Assembly (NCBI RefSeq): GCF_000422505.1
Contig: NZ_AULX01000024.1
Location: 62,001-126,000, forward strand
Reading direction: 5' to 3'
Length of the DNA stretch: 64,000 nt
Source: Paenibacillus pinihumi DSM 23905 = JCM 16419
Lineage (GTDB): Bacteria; Bacillota; Bacilli; Paenibacillales; Paenibacillaceae
In this document: positions 43,319 to 51,745 of the stretch, one piece after another
How the letters are laid out: the number at the start of each line of letters is the position of its first letter
Position numbering within the stretch: the stretch's first letter is position 1
Position numbers and translations under genes: made by a program
The notes under the pieces: model-generated
Database searches by the model: none
Told to the model about the DNA's origin: nothing
What the model saw: only the letters and a program-made list of their open reading frames with translations

Positions 43319-43417
43319 TTAGTAAAACAGCATTCCAAGGCTCATGACCAATGTAGATAACAGCATGGAAGCAATGATCAGGTAGACCACTACTTTCACC
43401 CATTTGTTGTTTTGCAT
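43319..43417 (-). CDS. prli42: Prli42-like stressosome-associated miniprotein
   Basis: This 32-residue frame reads MQNNKWVKVVVYLIIASM, then LLSTLVMSLGMLFY. It has a short basic N-terminus and a single membrane helix, the pattern of Prli42, a conserved Firmicute miniprotein that in Listeria anchors the stressosome. AAAGGAG lies 9 nt upstream of the ATG on the minus strand. It is convergent with lipB (10 nt) and divergent from the peptidase. The match rests on my memory of the family (KVVVYLM..SM.LST) and on the ideal ribosome site. Confidence 0.75.
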   Translation of the reverse strand: MQNNKWVKVVVYLIIASMLLSTLVMSLGMLFY

Positions 43418-43495
43418 TGCTGCGGTCTCCTTTCGGTTATAATAAGGACAACTATTTTACTATTGTATACGATGTACACGGACGGAGGAAAGTCG

Positions 43496-44629
43496 ATGAT
43501 TATAGAAAAACGTTTGGTAGAAGAATTCATGGAGCTGGTACGCGTCGACAGCGAGACGCTTCATGAACAGGAAATTTGTCGGGTGCTTAAAGAAAAGTTC
43601 GGTGCGCTCGGTCTTCAGGTCGAGGAAGACGATACTGCAGCCGTAACCGGCCACGGGGCCGGCAATCTGATCATTAAACTTGCAGCGAACGGCGTAGAGG
43701 GCGCTCCGCCGATCTTCTTTACGTCGCATATGGATACCGTAACGCCTGGTAACGGCATCAAGCCGCAGTTGGATGCCGACGGCTATATCCGCAGCGACGG
43801 CACAACCATTTTGGGCAGTGATGACAAAGCTGGCATTGCAGCGATGCTTGAGGCAATCAGAGTGATTCAGGAGCAGAAGCTTTCGCACGGTCAGGTGCAG
43901 TTTGTTATTACGGTCGGTGAGGAAGCGGGACTGTATGGTGCAAGAGCAATGGACCCTGCCCGTCTTGAAGCGGTCTTCGGCTATGCGCTGGACTCCAACG
44001 GCAAGATCGGTGACATCGCAGTTGCCGCGCCAACCCAGGCGAAGATCACGATGCAGGTCATCGGCAAATCCGCACACGCCGGCGTCAATCCGGAAGACGG
44101 CATCAGCGCGATTCAGGTAGCGGCTAAAGCTATCTCGCGCATGTCGCTTGGCCGGATCGATAAAGAGACGACTGCCAATATCGGACGCTTTGAGGGCGGT
44201 GGTGCAACCAATATCGTATGTGATCATGTACGTCTCGACGCTGAGGCGCGCAGCATCGTTCAGGATAAGCTGGACAGACAGATTGAGTCCATGAAGCAGG
44301 CGCTGGAGAGCGCAGCGAAGGACTATGGCGCGGAATCGGTATTTGAGAGCGAAATTATATATCCGGCGTTTAATTTCTCTGACGGGGACCAGGTTGTCGA
44401 AGTCGCTAAAAAAGCGATTTCCCAAATCGGGGAAACACCTCGCCTGTTCCCGTCCGGCGGAGGCAGCGATGCCAATATTTTCAACGGGTTTGGCGTTCCT
44501 ACTGTAAATTTGGCTGTCGGCTATGAGCATATTCACACAACGAAGGAGCAGATCAAGGTCGAGGATCTTGTTAAAACCTCCCGTCTTGTTGTCGAGCTCA
44601 TCACTGAAGCAGGCAAGCTGAAGGCATAA
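43496..44629 (+). CDS. M20 family peptidase (peptidase T-like, YqjE)
   Basis: This 377-residue zinc aminopeptidase of the PepT/YqjE type cleaves small peptides. It has the metal site FFTSHMDTVTPG (His, Asp), TILGSDDKAGIAAMLEA (bridging Asp) and VGEEAGLYGA (catalytic Glu pair); the dimerisation domain has GKSAHAGVNPEDGISAI. The C-terminal metal His is in GYEHIHTTKEQI. ATG 43496 has GGAGGAAAG upstream; the 28-residue extension before it has no ribosome site. The bkd-yqjE proximity matches Bacillus. Confidence 0.9.
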   Translation: MIIEKRLVEEFMELVRVDSETLHEQEICRVLKEKFGALGLQVEEDDTAAVTGHGAGNLIIKLAANGVEGAPPIFFTSHMDTVTPGNGIKPQLDADGYIRSDGTTILGSDDKAGIAAMLEAIRVIQEQKLSHGQVQFVITVGEEAGLYGARAMDPARLEAVFGYALDSNGKIGDIAVAAPTQAKITMQVIGKSAHAGVNPEDGISAIQVAAKAISRMSLGRIDKETTANIGRFEGGGATNIVCDHVRLDAEARSIVQDKLDRQIESMKQALESAAKDYGAESVFESEIIYPAFNFSDGDQVVEVAKKAISQIGETPRLFPSGGGSDANIFNGFGVPTVNLAVGYEHIHTTKEQIKVEDLVKTSRLVVELITEAGKLKA

Positions 44630-44679
44630 CGGGATTGCGTCAATGCTTGGTTTTGATGTACAATTGAATCAGTCGGAAG

Positions 44680-44715
44680 AACCGCAGTGAAGCCTTGCTT
44701 TGCTGCGGTTTTTCG
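44680..44715 (+). terminator. terminator of the M20 peptidase gene
   Basis: AACCGCAG (44680-44687) pairs with CTGCGGTT (44703-44710), followed by T residues. Confidence 0.8.
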
Positions 44716-44744
44716 CGTTCCGGAGGAGGCCGGAACAAAAAAAA

Positions 44745-44758
44745 CGAATGTATGTTCG
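44745..44758 (+). promoter_or_regulatory. LexA (SOS) box of recA
   Basis: CGAATGTATGTTCG is palindromic at its ends. It matches the recA SOS box of B. subtilis in form (CGAAT....GTTCG) and lies 10 bp upstream of the recA -35. Confidence 0.85.
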
Positions 44759-44767
44759 AAAAAAAGC

Positions 44768-44796
44768 TTGGCAAAGGGGAACAAACAAGGTAAAAT
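44768..44796 (+). promoter_or_regulatory. sigma-A promoter of recA
   Basis: TTGGCA (44768-44773), a 17-bp spacer and TAAAAT (44791-44796) lie just downstream of the LexA box. Confidence 0.75.
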
Positions 44797-44827
44797 TAGA
44801 TTATAAATCGTGAAGGGTGTGAGTTGT

Positions 44828-45886
44828 TTGTCAGATCGTCGCGCAGCTCTTGAGATGGCACTACGCCAAATAGAGAAACAATTCGGTAAAGGCTCCATTA
44901 TGAAATTGGGCGAGAACGCCGGCATGCAGGTCGAGACTGTGCCGAGCGGTTCACTTGCTTTAGATATTGCACTAGGAATTGGCGGATATCCCCGCGGCAG
45001 AATTATTGAAGTTTATGGACCGGAATCTTCCGGTAAGACAACAGTCGCGCTTCATGCGATTGCAGAGGTTCAGCGTATTGGCGGACAAGCTGCCTTTATC
45101 GACGCCGAGCATGCGCTTGACCCGCTCTATGCGAGAAAGCTTGGCATTAATATTGACGAGCTCCTGCTGTCCCAGCCGGATACAGGTGAGCAGGCGCTGG
45201 AGATTGCTGAGGCGTTGGTTCGCAGTGGTGCGGTCGACATCATCGTCGTTGACTCCGTAGCAGCACTCGTTCCGAAGGCGGAAATCGAAGGCGAGATGGG
45301 GGATTCACACGTTGGTCTGCAGGCTCGTCTGATGTCTCAGGCACTTCGCAAGCTGTCTGGAGCTATTAATAAGTCCAAGACGATTGCGATCTTCATTAAC
45401 CAGCTTCGTGAGAAGGTCGGCGTCATGTTTGGTAACCCGGAGACGACACCGGGCGGACGCGCGCTCAAGTTCTACTCCAGTGTCAGACTGGATGTACGGC
45501 GGATTGAGACGCTCAAGCAGGGCAATGACATGGTAGGTAACCGGACACGGATTAAAGTCGTGAAGAACAAGGTGGCGCCTCCATTCAAGCAGGCGGAGAT
45601 CGACATTATGTACGGGGAAGGGATTTCCCGTGAGGGCAGTCTGATTGATATCGGGACGGATATGGATATTGTTCAGAAGAGCGGTGCATGGTTCTCCTAT
45701 AATGGGGAGCGTCTCGGACAAGGACGCGAGAATGCCAAGCAGTATTTGAAGGATCATCCTGATGTTGCTGAAGTGATTGAGCGCGAGGTGCGCAATGCGA
45801 GCTCGCTGTCAGAGGCTGCTGTTACTGCCGCATCGCTCGGTGGCGAACAGGAAGACGATGAAGATATTGAAAAAGAATTGTTTTAA
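44828..45886 (+). CDS. recA: recombinase RecA
   Basis: This 352-residue protein performs strand exchange and LexA cleavage. The sequence begins [20 protein letters not shown], like other Firmicute RecA proteins, with Walker [10 protein letters not shown], Walker [13 protein letters not shown], the loop L2 region [20 protein letters not shown] and an acidic C-terminus. TTG 44828 is selected because it gives the conserved N-terminus; GTG 44810 would add six residues that do not resemble RecA. An SOS box controls it and recX follows. Confidence 0.97.
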   Translation: MSDRRAALEMALRQIEKQFGKGSIMKLGENAGMQVETVPSGSLALDIALGIGGYPRGRIIEVYGPESSGKTTVALHAIAEVQRIGGQAAFIDAEHALDPLYARKLGINIDELLLSQPDTGEQALEIAEALVRSGAVDIIVVDSVAALVPKAEIEGEMGDSHVGLQARLMSQALRKLSGAINKSKTIAIFINQLREKVGVMFGNPETTPGGRALKFYSSVRLDVRRIETLKQGNDMVGNRTRIKVVKNKVAPPFKQAEIDIMYGEGISREGSLIDIGTDMDIVQKSGAWFSYNGERLGQGRENAKQYLKDHPDVAEVIEREVRNASSLSEAAVTAASLGGEQEDDEDIEKELF

Positions 45887-45945
45887 TCATGACACGGAAG
45901 CAGTAATTTTATAATCTGTTATTGGCAATAGAATACTATCATTTG

Positions 45946-45976
45946 AGAAAAGCACCTTAACCGGGTGCTTTTCTAT
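45946..45976 (+). terminator. terminator of recA
   Basis: AGAAAAGCACC (45946-45956) pairs perfectly with GGTGCTTTTCT (45964-45974), U-rich on the 3' side. It separates recA from recX. Confidence 0.8.
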
Positions 45977-46088
45977 TCATCCGGAGGTGGATGAAGATAT
46001 ACATAGGAAAAGATGGCTGGTTTGAGCATGACTTTGCCTATTAACGGACAGAGGGAGCCATTTTGTTCATAGCAAGGAGATGAGAATC

Positions 46089-46790
46089 GTGAAGCCAAGT
46101 GGTAAAAGTGAACAGGAGGTCTACCAAATTGATGCCGTCCGCAAGGATGTCCTGCAAAAGGGGCGTTTTCTGATTTGCACGGCAGACCGTGAGGAGCCGC
46201 TGCTCTCTGTTCACGAAGATGTGCTGGTCCAGTACCGCTTGATGAAGGGGCGCACGCTTACTGAGGCTGAGCTCGAAGAAGTTGGACGGGGGGACCAGAA
46301 GCAGAGCGCCTACGCGCTGGCAATTGCCTATCTGGGCACCAAGCCGCGTACACGCAAGGAAATTGAGCGTTATTTGAATCGCAAGCAGCTCGAGCCGGAG
46401 CTGATTGAGCAGGTTGCCGACCGGCTGGAGGCGGAGAAGACGATTGATGACGGGGAATATGCCCGGAGGTATGCAAGTCAGCGCTTGCGCAACAATGCGA
46501 AGGGCAGGCTGGCGATCAAGCAGGAGCTGCAGCAGCGGGGTGTTTCGAAGGCAGCTGCGTCCCAGGCTGTCTCTGAGCTTGATGAGGAGACGGAGCTGGC
46601 AGCGGCGGTCAGAGCCGCCAGCAGAAAATGGGGGTTTCTTAAGGGAGAATTCCGTGACAGGAAGAGGAAACTGGCGATGTTTCTCATGCGCAAAGGATAC
46701 CCGTCCGGGGTCGTCAGAGAAGCCGTTAAGGCAGCTGCAACAGAGCCGCTGAACGAGGAAGACGAATATGAAGAGGAATGGACGGATTAA
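46089..46790 (+). CDS. recX: regulatory protein RecX
   Basis: This 233-residue, three-helix-repeat protein modulates RecA filaments. Motifs are ALAIAYLGTKPRTRKEIERYL, YARRYASQRLRNNAKGRLAI, QELQQRGVSKA and MFLMRKGYPSGVVREAV. GTG 46089 has AAGGAG 9 nt upstream; ATG 46080 is too close to it. It ends in an acidic tail (NEEDEYEEEW). recX next to recA is common. Confidence 0.9.
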   Translation: MKPSGKSEQEVYQIDAVRKDVLQKGRFLICTADREEPLLSVHEDVLVQYRLMKGRTLTEAELEEVGRGDQKQSAYALAIAYLGTKPRTRKEIERYLNRKQLEPELIEQVADRLEAEKTIDDGEYARRYASQRLRNNAKGRLAIKQELQQRGVSKAAASQAVSELDEETELAAAVRAASRKWGFLKGEFRDRKRKLAMFLMRKGYPSGVVREAVKAAATEPLNEEDEYEEEWTD

Positions 46791-47140
46791 GTGAAAGCCT
46801 GTGCTGCGGAAGCATAGTACGGAATCTGAAACGGATCATCAGGACAATAGGCTTATTGTTTCCCGGCTGCATAGAATTTGCATTTGCACCATTCTTTAGA
46901 GCGATACGGGGCAAATCCCCGTCTGAAGTCGGGGTAATGCTTGACAATTGAATTTATCAAAAGATAAAATAAGCTTGTATTCCTTTCTAATTTAAATCAG
47001 TTTTCCTTCCAAAAATTGATTTGAATGGATTATTTCGTCAATACCTTATGTATGTCGATGAACGGTGTGAACACCGGCTTTGAAAACCCAATAACATCCC
47101 AAGCGTTTGCCTTGGTGAATGCAACGAGGAGGTGAGAAAG
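46791..47140. other. 350-nt intergenic region between recX and rny
   Basis: It contains two mutually exclusive GC hairpins, ACGGGG/CCCCGT (46906-46922) and CCCCG/CGGGG (46917-46934). The rny promoter at 46941 follows. Two small leader hairpins come next: CGGTG/CACCG around 47063-47075 and CCAAG/CTTGG around 47101-47117. No small gene with a ribosome site was seen. Confidence 0.5.
46941..46970 (+). promoter_or_regulatory. sigma-A promoter of rny
   Basis: TTGACA (46941-46946), an 18-bp spacer and TAAAAT (46965-46970) give a leader of about 165 nt before rny. Confidence 0.7.
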
Positions 47141-48685
47141 ATGGGGGATATCTTGATCACGATCGTTCTCGTTGTTGGCGCAATATTCTTAGGGGTTGCG
47201 ATTGGTTATTTTATTCGAAAGTCAATTGCCGAGGCCAAGATTTCAAGCGCTGAGCAAGCTGCTGTTCAAATCGTTGAAAATGCGAAGAAGGAAGCGGAAG
47301 CGCAAAAGAAAGAAACGGTACTTGAGGCAAAAGACGAGGTCCACAAACTCCGGTCCGAAGCTGAAAAAGACATTCGTGAGCGTCGTAATGAAATACAACG
47401 TTTAGAAAGACGTCTGTTGCAGAAAGAGGAGTCGCTGGATAAGAAGATAGAAGCGCTGGAACGCAAGGAAGAACAAGTTGCCAACAAAGAGAAACGAATC
47501 GAGGAAACCCAAGATCAGATTGACTCGATTTACAAGCAGCAAATTTCTGAATTAGAGCGTATTTCCAGCCTCACAATGGAGGATGCCAAACAGTTAATCC
47601 TGACGAATGTGGAGCAGGAAGTGCGGCATGAAACAGCGCAATTGATCAAGGAAATTGAGCAGCAGGCCAAAGAGGAAGCTGACAAGAAGGCACGCGACAT
47701 TATCTCGTTGGCCATTCAGCGTTGTGCAGCTGATCATGTTGCAGAGACGACTGTCTCCGTCGTTTCTCTGCCGAATGAGGAAATGAAGGGCCGGATTATC
47801 GGCCGTGAAGGACGCAACATCCGAGCACTGGAAACATTGACCGGTATCGATCTGATTATTGACGATACACCGGAAGCGGTCATTTTGTCTGGCTTCGACC
47901 CGATCCGCCGTGAAATTGCCCGTACTTCATTGGAGAAGCTGGTTGCTGACGGTCGGATTCATCCGGCCCGTATCGAAGAGATGGTGGAGAAATCCCGCAG
48001 AGAAGTGGACGAGCGTATCCGTGAATACGGTGAGCAGGCTACCTTTGAAGTTGGTGTACATGGACTCCATCCGGATCTTATCAAGATTCTGGGTCGTCTG
48101 AAGTACCGTACAAGCTATGGCCAGAATGTTCTGAAGCACTCCATGGAGGTTGCTTACTTGACAGGCCTCATGGCTGCAGAGCTGGGTGAGGACATTACGC
48201 TAGCCAGACGTGCAGGATTGTTGCATGATATCGGCAAAGCGCTGGACCATGAGGTTGAGGGCTCTCACGTTGAGATTGGCGTGGAGCTCGCGAAGAAGTA
48301 TAAGGAACATCCGGTTGTTATCAATAGTATTGCTTCCCACCATGGTGATTGTGAAGCCACCTCCGTTATTGCAATGTTGGTTGGCGCGGCTGACGCCTTG
48401 TCCGCTGCTCGTCCCGGGGCAAGAAGAGAGACACTGGAGACGTACATCAAACGTCTGGAGAAGCTGGAAGAAATTTCGGAATCGTTTGAAGGTGTGGAAA
48501 AATCCTATGCGATTCAAGCAGGCCGCGAGGTTCGCGTAATGGTTCAGCCAGAAAAAATTGATGATACGGAAGCCTTCCGTTTGGCTCGCGACATTACGAA
48601 GAAAATCGAAGGCGAGCTTGATTATCCGGGTCATATCAAAGTGACGGTCATCCGGGAAACCAGGGCTGTTGAATACGCCAAATAA
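47141..48685 (+). CDS. rny: ribonuclease Y
   Basis: This 514-residue, membrane-anchored endoribonuclease initiates mRNA decay. It has an N-terminal helix (about 5-25), a long charged coiled coil (about 30-200), a KH domain ([21 protein letters not shown]) and an HD domain ([27 protein letters not shown]). ATG 47141 has GAGGAGGTG 8 nt upstream. ymdB follows as in B. subtilis. Confidence 0.97.
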   Translation: MGDILITIVLVVGAIFLGVAIGYFIRKSIAEAKISSAEQAAVQIVENAKKEAEAQKKETVLEAKDEVHKLRSEAEKDIRERRNEIQRLERRLLQKEESLDKKIEALERKEEQVANKEKRIEETQDQIDSIYKQQISELERISSLTMEDAKQLILTNVEQEVRHETAQLIKEIEQQAKEEADKKARDIISLAIQRCAADHVAETTVSVVSLPNEEMKGRIIGREGRNIRALETLTGIDLIIDDTPEAVILSGFDPIRREIARTSLEKLVADGRIHPARIEEMVEKSRREVDERIREYGEQATFEVGVHGLHPDLIKILGRLKYRTSYGQNVLKHSMEVAYLTGLMAAELGEDITLARRAGLLHDIGKALDHEVEGSHVEIGVELAKKYKEHPVVINSIASHHGDCEATSVIAMLVGAADALSAARPGARRETLETYIKRLEKLEEISESFEGVEKSYAIQAGREVRVMVQPEKIDDTEAFRLARDITKKIEGELDYPGHIKVTVIRETRAVEYAK

Positions 48686-48833
48686 TGAACATCTGACAGG
48701 TTGTTTGACTGTCTTTTCAACAAGATACAGAATGTACGAGCTGCTGTCGCTAACGCGGCGGCAGCCACAATCTAACAAAGAGATATAAGCAACGGATGCA
48801 GCATGAACAACTATACAACTTATATTTCTTGAG

Positions 48834-48864
48834 AAAGTGGCTGATCATCAGCCACTTTTTAAAT
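48834..48864 (+). terminator. terminator of rny
   Basis: AAAGTGGCTGA and TCAGCCACTTT form an 11-bp perfect stem with a 3-nt loop, then a T/A-rich tail. Confidence 0.85.
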
Positions 48865-48937
48865 TTTTAGCCGAAATTGCTGAAGCATGCTGCATACCAG
48901 CATACCGTGAAGGTACAGAGTAGAAAGAAGGTACGGA

Positions 48938-49732
48938 ATGAAGGTTTTGTTTATCGGAGATATTGTTGGCAATGCAGGCAGGAATGCATTAAAGAAAGTG
49001 CTTCCTGCTTTGAAATCCAAGTATAACCCTGACATTATTATTGCCAACGGTGAGAATGCTGCAGGGGGCCGCGGAATTACGGGCGCCATTGCCAGAGATT
49101 TTTTTAGCTGGGGCGTTCATGGCATTACAATGGGTAATCATACATGGGATAACAAGGATATATTCGAATGGATTGATGATGAGCCGAGGCTGATTCGTCC
49201 TGCTAATTACGCGCCGGAGGCGCCTGGCCTTGGGTACACCATCATTAAGGCAAATGGCAAGGAGCTTGGTCTGGTCAACTTGCAGGGCCGTGTATTTTTG
49301 CCTCCGATCGACTGTCCGTTCCGCAAAGCGGATGAAATTTTGGATCAGTTGAAGACGAAGACCAAACATATTCTTGTCGATTTTCATGCGGAGGCTACCT
49401 CGGAGAAGATTGCCATGGGATGGTATCTGGATGGCAGAGCGTCCATCGTCGTTGGTACACATACGCATGTTCAGACGAATGATGATACGATTTTGCCGCA
49501 GGGTACTGCATATTTGACGGATGTGGGCATGGTGGGCTCCCGTGAGGGTGTGCTCGGTATGGAGCGCCAAGCGGTTGAGTACAAGTTTTTAACCCAGATG
49601 CCAAGCCGTTTCGTTGCGGATGAGGGCCACTGGCACTTCCATGCGGTATTGGCCGATCTGGATGACGCGACAGGCAGAGCCAAAGCTTTCAGCAAGATCA
49701 GATGGGTGGAAGAAGATTTGCTGATGCTCTAG
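48938..49732 (+). CDS. ymdB: YmdB metallophosphoesterase
   Basis: This 264-residue binuclear-metal phosphodiesterase (TIGR00282 type) has FIGDIVGNAGRNAL, NGENAAGGRGIT, MGNHTWDNKD, VDFHAEATSEK and VGTHTHVQTNDD. In B. subtilis YmdB influences biofilm and motility bistability and has cyclic-nucleotide phosphodiesterase activity. It lies between rny and spoVS with a terminator on each side. Confidence 0.95.
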   Translation: MKVLFIGDIVGNAGRNALKKVLPALKSKYNPDIIIANGENAAGGRGITGAIARDFFSWGVHGITMGNHTWDNKDIFEWIDDEPRLIRPANYAPEAPGLGYTIIKANGKELGLVNLQGRVFLPPIDCPFRKADEILDQLKTKTKHILVDFHAEATSEKIAMGWYLDGRASIVVGTHTHVQTNDDTILPQGTAYLTDVGMVGSREGVLGMERQAVEYKFLTQMPSRFVADEGHWHFHAVLADLDDATGRAKAFSKIRWVEEDLLML

Positions 49733-49756
49733 TCTATATGGGCACTGAATATACTC

Positions 49757-49796
49757 GTCCGTTTCCTGGGCTATGCCACGGGAGACGGACTTTTTT
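49757..49796 (+). terminator. terminator of ymdB
   Basis: GTCCGTTTCC (49757) pairs with GGAGACGGAC (49781-49790) with one mismatch, followed by six T. Confidence 0.8.
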
Positions 49797-49866
49797 AGTA
49801 CTAGCCGGATATTGATCTCTGAATCGTCCAAAAATTCAGAACAGTTTGAAAGGTTCGCCGTGAAAA

Positions 49867-49893
49867 GAAGGAATTTTTCCTCCTCTCTCGAAT
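49867..49893 (+). promoter_or_regulatory. sigma-H-like promoter of spoVS
   Basis: GAAGGAATT (49867-49875) fits RWAGGAXXT completely. After 13 bp, CGAAT (49889-49893) fits HGAAT completely. It lies about 50 nt upstream of spoVS, a known sigma-H gene in B. subtilis. Confidence 0.75.
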
Positions 49894-49941
49894 AGAAATA
49901 AGTAGTGGAATTCATCCATCATTCCCGAGGAGGTACTTTTC

Positions 49942-50202
49942 ATGGAAGTATTAAAAGTTTCAGCAAAGTCCAATCCAAATTCTGTTGCTGGTGCGCTGGC
50001 TGGCGTATTACGTGAACGCGGCGCTGCTGAATTGCAGGCAATCGGGGCTGGTGCATTGAATCAAGCAATTAAAGCGGTAGCTATTGCCCGGGGATTTGTG
50101 GCTCCAAGCGGAGTGGACCTGATTTGTGTCCCTGCGTTTACGGACATTGTGATCGACGGGGAAGACCGTACCGCAATCAAGCTGATTGTCGAGCCGCGAT
50201 AG
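49942..50202 (+). CDS. spoVS: stage V sporulation protein S
   Basis: This 86-residue Alba-like protein is highly conserved in spore formers: EVLKVSAKSNPNSVAGALAG, GAGALNQAIKAVAIARGF, PSGVDLICVPAFTDI, and the end IDGEDRTAIKLIVEPR. GAGGAGGTACTTTTC precedes the ATG. Loss in B. subtilis affects spore coat and septation. It has its own sigma-H-like promoter and terminator. Confidence 0.97.
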   Translation: MEVLKVSAKSNPNSVAGALAGVLRERGAAELQAIGAGALNQAIKAVAIARGFVAPSGVDLICVPAFTDIVIDGEDRTAIKLIVEPR

Positions 50203-50321
50203 AGTTGGTAGATCGGCTTGCTATGCATGCAAACATAAAATTGATCATGATAGAGGCTTATATTTCTGTGCGCGGGCGAAGTCGTGACTATGACGGCTGC
50301 AATCGTTATGCAGGGGATGCG

Positions 50322-50354
50322 AACCTGTTTACATTTCCGTAGGCAGGTTTTTTT
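50322..50354 (+). terminator. terminator of spoVS
   Basis: AACCTG (50322-50327) pairs with CAGGTT (50344-50349), followed by T residues. The stem is short. Confidence 0.6.
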
Positions 50355-50434
50355 GTGTGGTTTGAATGTGCTGGAAGATAGGATTCTCCTGCCTGAAGCG
50401 AGGTGTATTCATTTCATGTATGAGGAGGATTTAA

Positions 50435-51382
50435 ATGAAACCTTACCCGCTGGTTGATTTTCATTGTGATGTGCTCAGCAAGCTTCTGGAGGACGAGAGC
50501 CTGTCCTTTAACAATGACCCGGCCGGAAAGCTGGATGTTACCTATGAGCGCCTGACGCAGGCAGGGGCGCTTATTCAGGCTTTTGCGATCTACATACCGG
50601 AGCGGATGGAGCGCGGTCTGCGTCCTGTGCTGCGCAGTGTCGATCTGTTCTACCGCTGTATTCTTTCGCATCCTGAAATCAAGTTGATTCGCAGTCCTCA
50701 AGATGTGCAGGAGATAGGGCAATCGGGAAAACTCGGAGCATTGCTCACACTGGAAGGGCTGGACGGTCTGCAGGAAGACTTCAGCGCGCTTCGGATACTA
50801 TTCCATCTTGGTGTCCGTTCGGTAGGGCTAACCTGGAATCATGCAAACTGGGCAGCTGACGGAGTTATGGAGCCGCGGCAGGGCGGATTGACCGCCAAAG
50901 GACGCCGGCTCATCAGGCTGTGCAACGAGCTTGGGATGCTGCTTGATGTTTCTCATTTGACGGATAAAGGGTTCTGGGAACTTGCAGATTTGAGTACAAA
51001 GCCGTTTATCGCCTCGCACTCCAATTCCCGGTCCATATGCGACCATCCCCGCAATCTGACAGATGAACAGATCAGGGCGATTATTGCCGTGGACGGAAGG
51101 ATCGGAATTACATTTGTGCCGTGGTTTGTGAAAAAGTCAGGGGAGGCCGTGGTGTCAGATGTCATCTCTCATATTGAAAAAGTATGTGAACTGGGAGGTG
51201 TGTCCAATCTGATGTTGGGCTCGGATTATGACGGCATCGATTCCCATATTGCCGGACTGGCCCATCCGGGGGAGACGCCAAGACTTGCTGAAGCGCTTCA
51301 ACCCTACTACACGAATGAACAGATTGCCGGATTTTTCGGGGAAAACGCGCTGCAATTTCTGAAAGACAATCTGCCCGGATAG
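50435..51382 (+). CDS. membrane dipeptidase (peptidase M19)
   Basis: This 315-residue zinc dipeptidase of the renal-dipeptidase family has VDFHCDVLSKLLE (His-x-Asp), LTLEGLDGL (bridging Glu), DVSHLTDKGFWEL and IASHSNSRSICDHPRNLTD (two His) and MLGSDYDGID. There is no signal peptide, so it is probably cytoplasmic. The substrate is unknown; D-Ala or mixed dipeptides are possible. TGAGGAGGATTTAA precedes the ATG. It stands alone between spoVS and korA. Confidence 0.9.
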   Translation: MKPYPLVDFHCDVLSKLLEDESLSFNNDPAGKLDVTYERLTQAGALIQAFAIYIPERMERGLRPVLRSVDLFYRCILSHPEIKLIRSPQDVQEIGQSGKLGALLTLEGLDGLQEDFSALRILFHLGVRSVGLTWNHANWAADGVMEPRQGGLTAKGRRLIRLCNELGMLLDVSHLTDKGFWELADLSTKPFIASHSNSRSICDHPRNLTDEQIRAIIAVDGRIGITFVPWFVKKSGEAVVSDVISHIEKVCELGGVSNLMLGSDYDGIDSHIAGLAHPGETPRLAEALQPYYTNEQIAGFFGENALQFLKDNLPG

Positions 51383-51745
51383 ACTTTTAGGCATCAATCT
51401 GTTTGCAGAATCAATTTCATCTAAAAGTTCTATACGAAATACGCTGAAAAGCCTTGCATTTTACTGGAAGGGGACATAAAATTTTATGTGACCATTAAGA
51501 AGTGTGATTTATTCAAAACGCGAACTTTATTTGGAAAGAAAACCGGCAGGCATCACATCCGGCACTCATTCAGTTATGCAGTTATGGTTTTGTTGGAAAA
51601 ATGGGCTGCAGCGTGGTGTGGAGAGAGGTCAAGTTGATAGAGGCTGGCAGGAAATACGATCATGACTATGAGAGTAAAACGCCGCATCTGAAATTATGAA
51701 GCAAAATTACCAGTGAATGTTGACCAAAAAGAGGAGTTGGGCATT
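51383..51745. other. 363-nt intergenic region upstream of korA
   Basis: It contains a perfect 16-bp palindrome, ACATAAAATTTTATGT (51474-51489). No terminator for the dipeptidase gene, consensus promoter or riboswitch was recognised. The A/T-rich half (51400-51560) may contain the korAB promoter. Confidence 0.5.

Noticed and set aside
43460-44536. 358-codon open frame antisense to the M20 peptidase
   Set aside because: It mirrors a gene with full zinc-peptidase motifs; its protein is rich in Cys, His and Arg without family features and there is no ribosome site.
51488-51520. Fnr-like site (TGTGATTTATTCAAA) upstream of korA
   Set aside because: The half-sites are 5 bp apart rather than 6 and the right half is degenerate.
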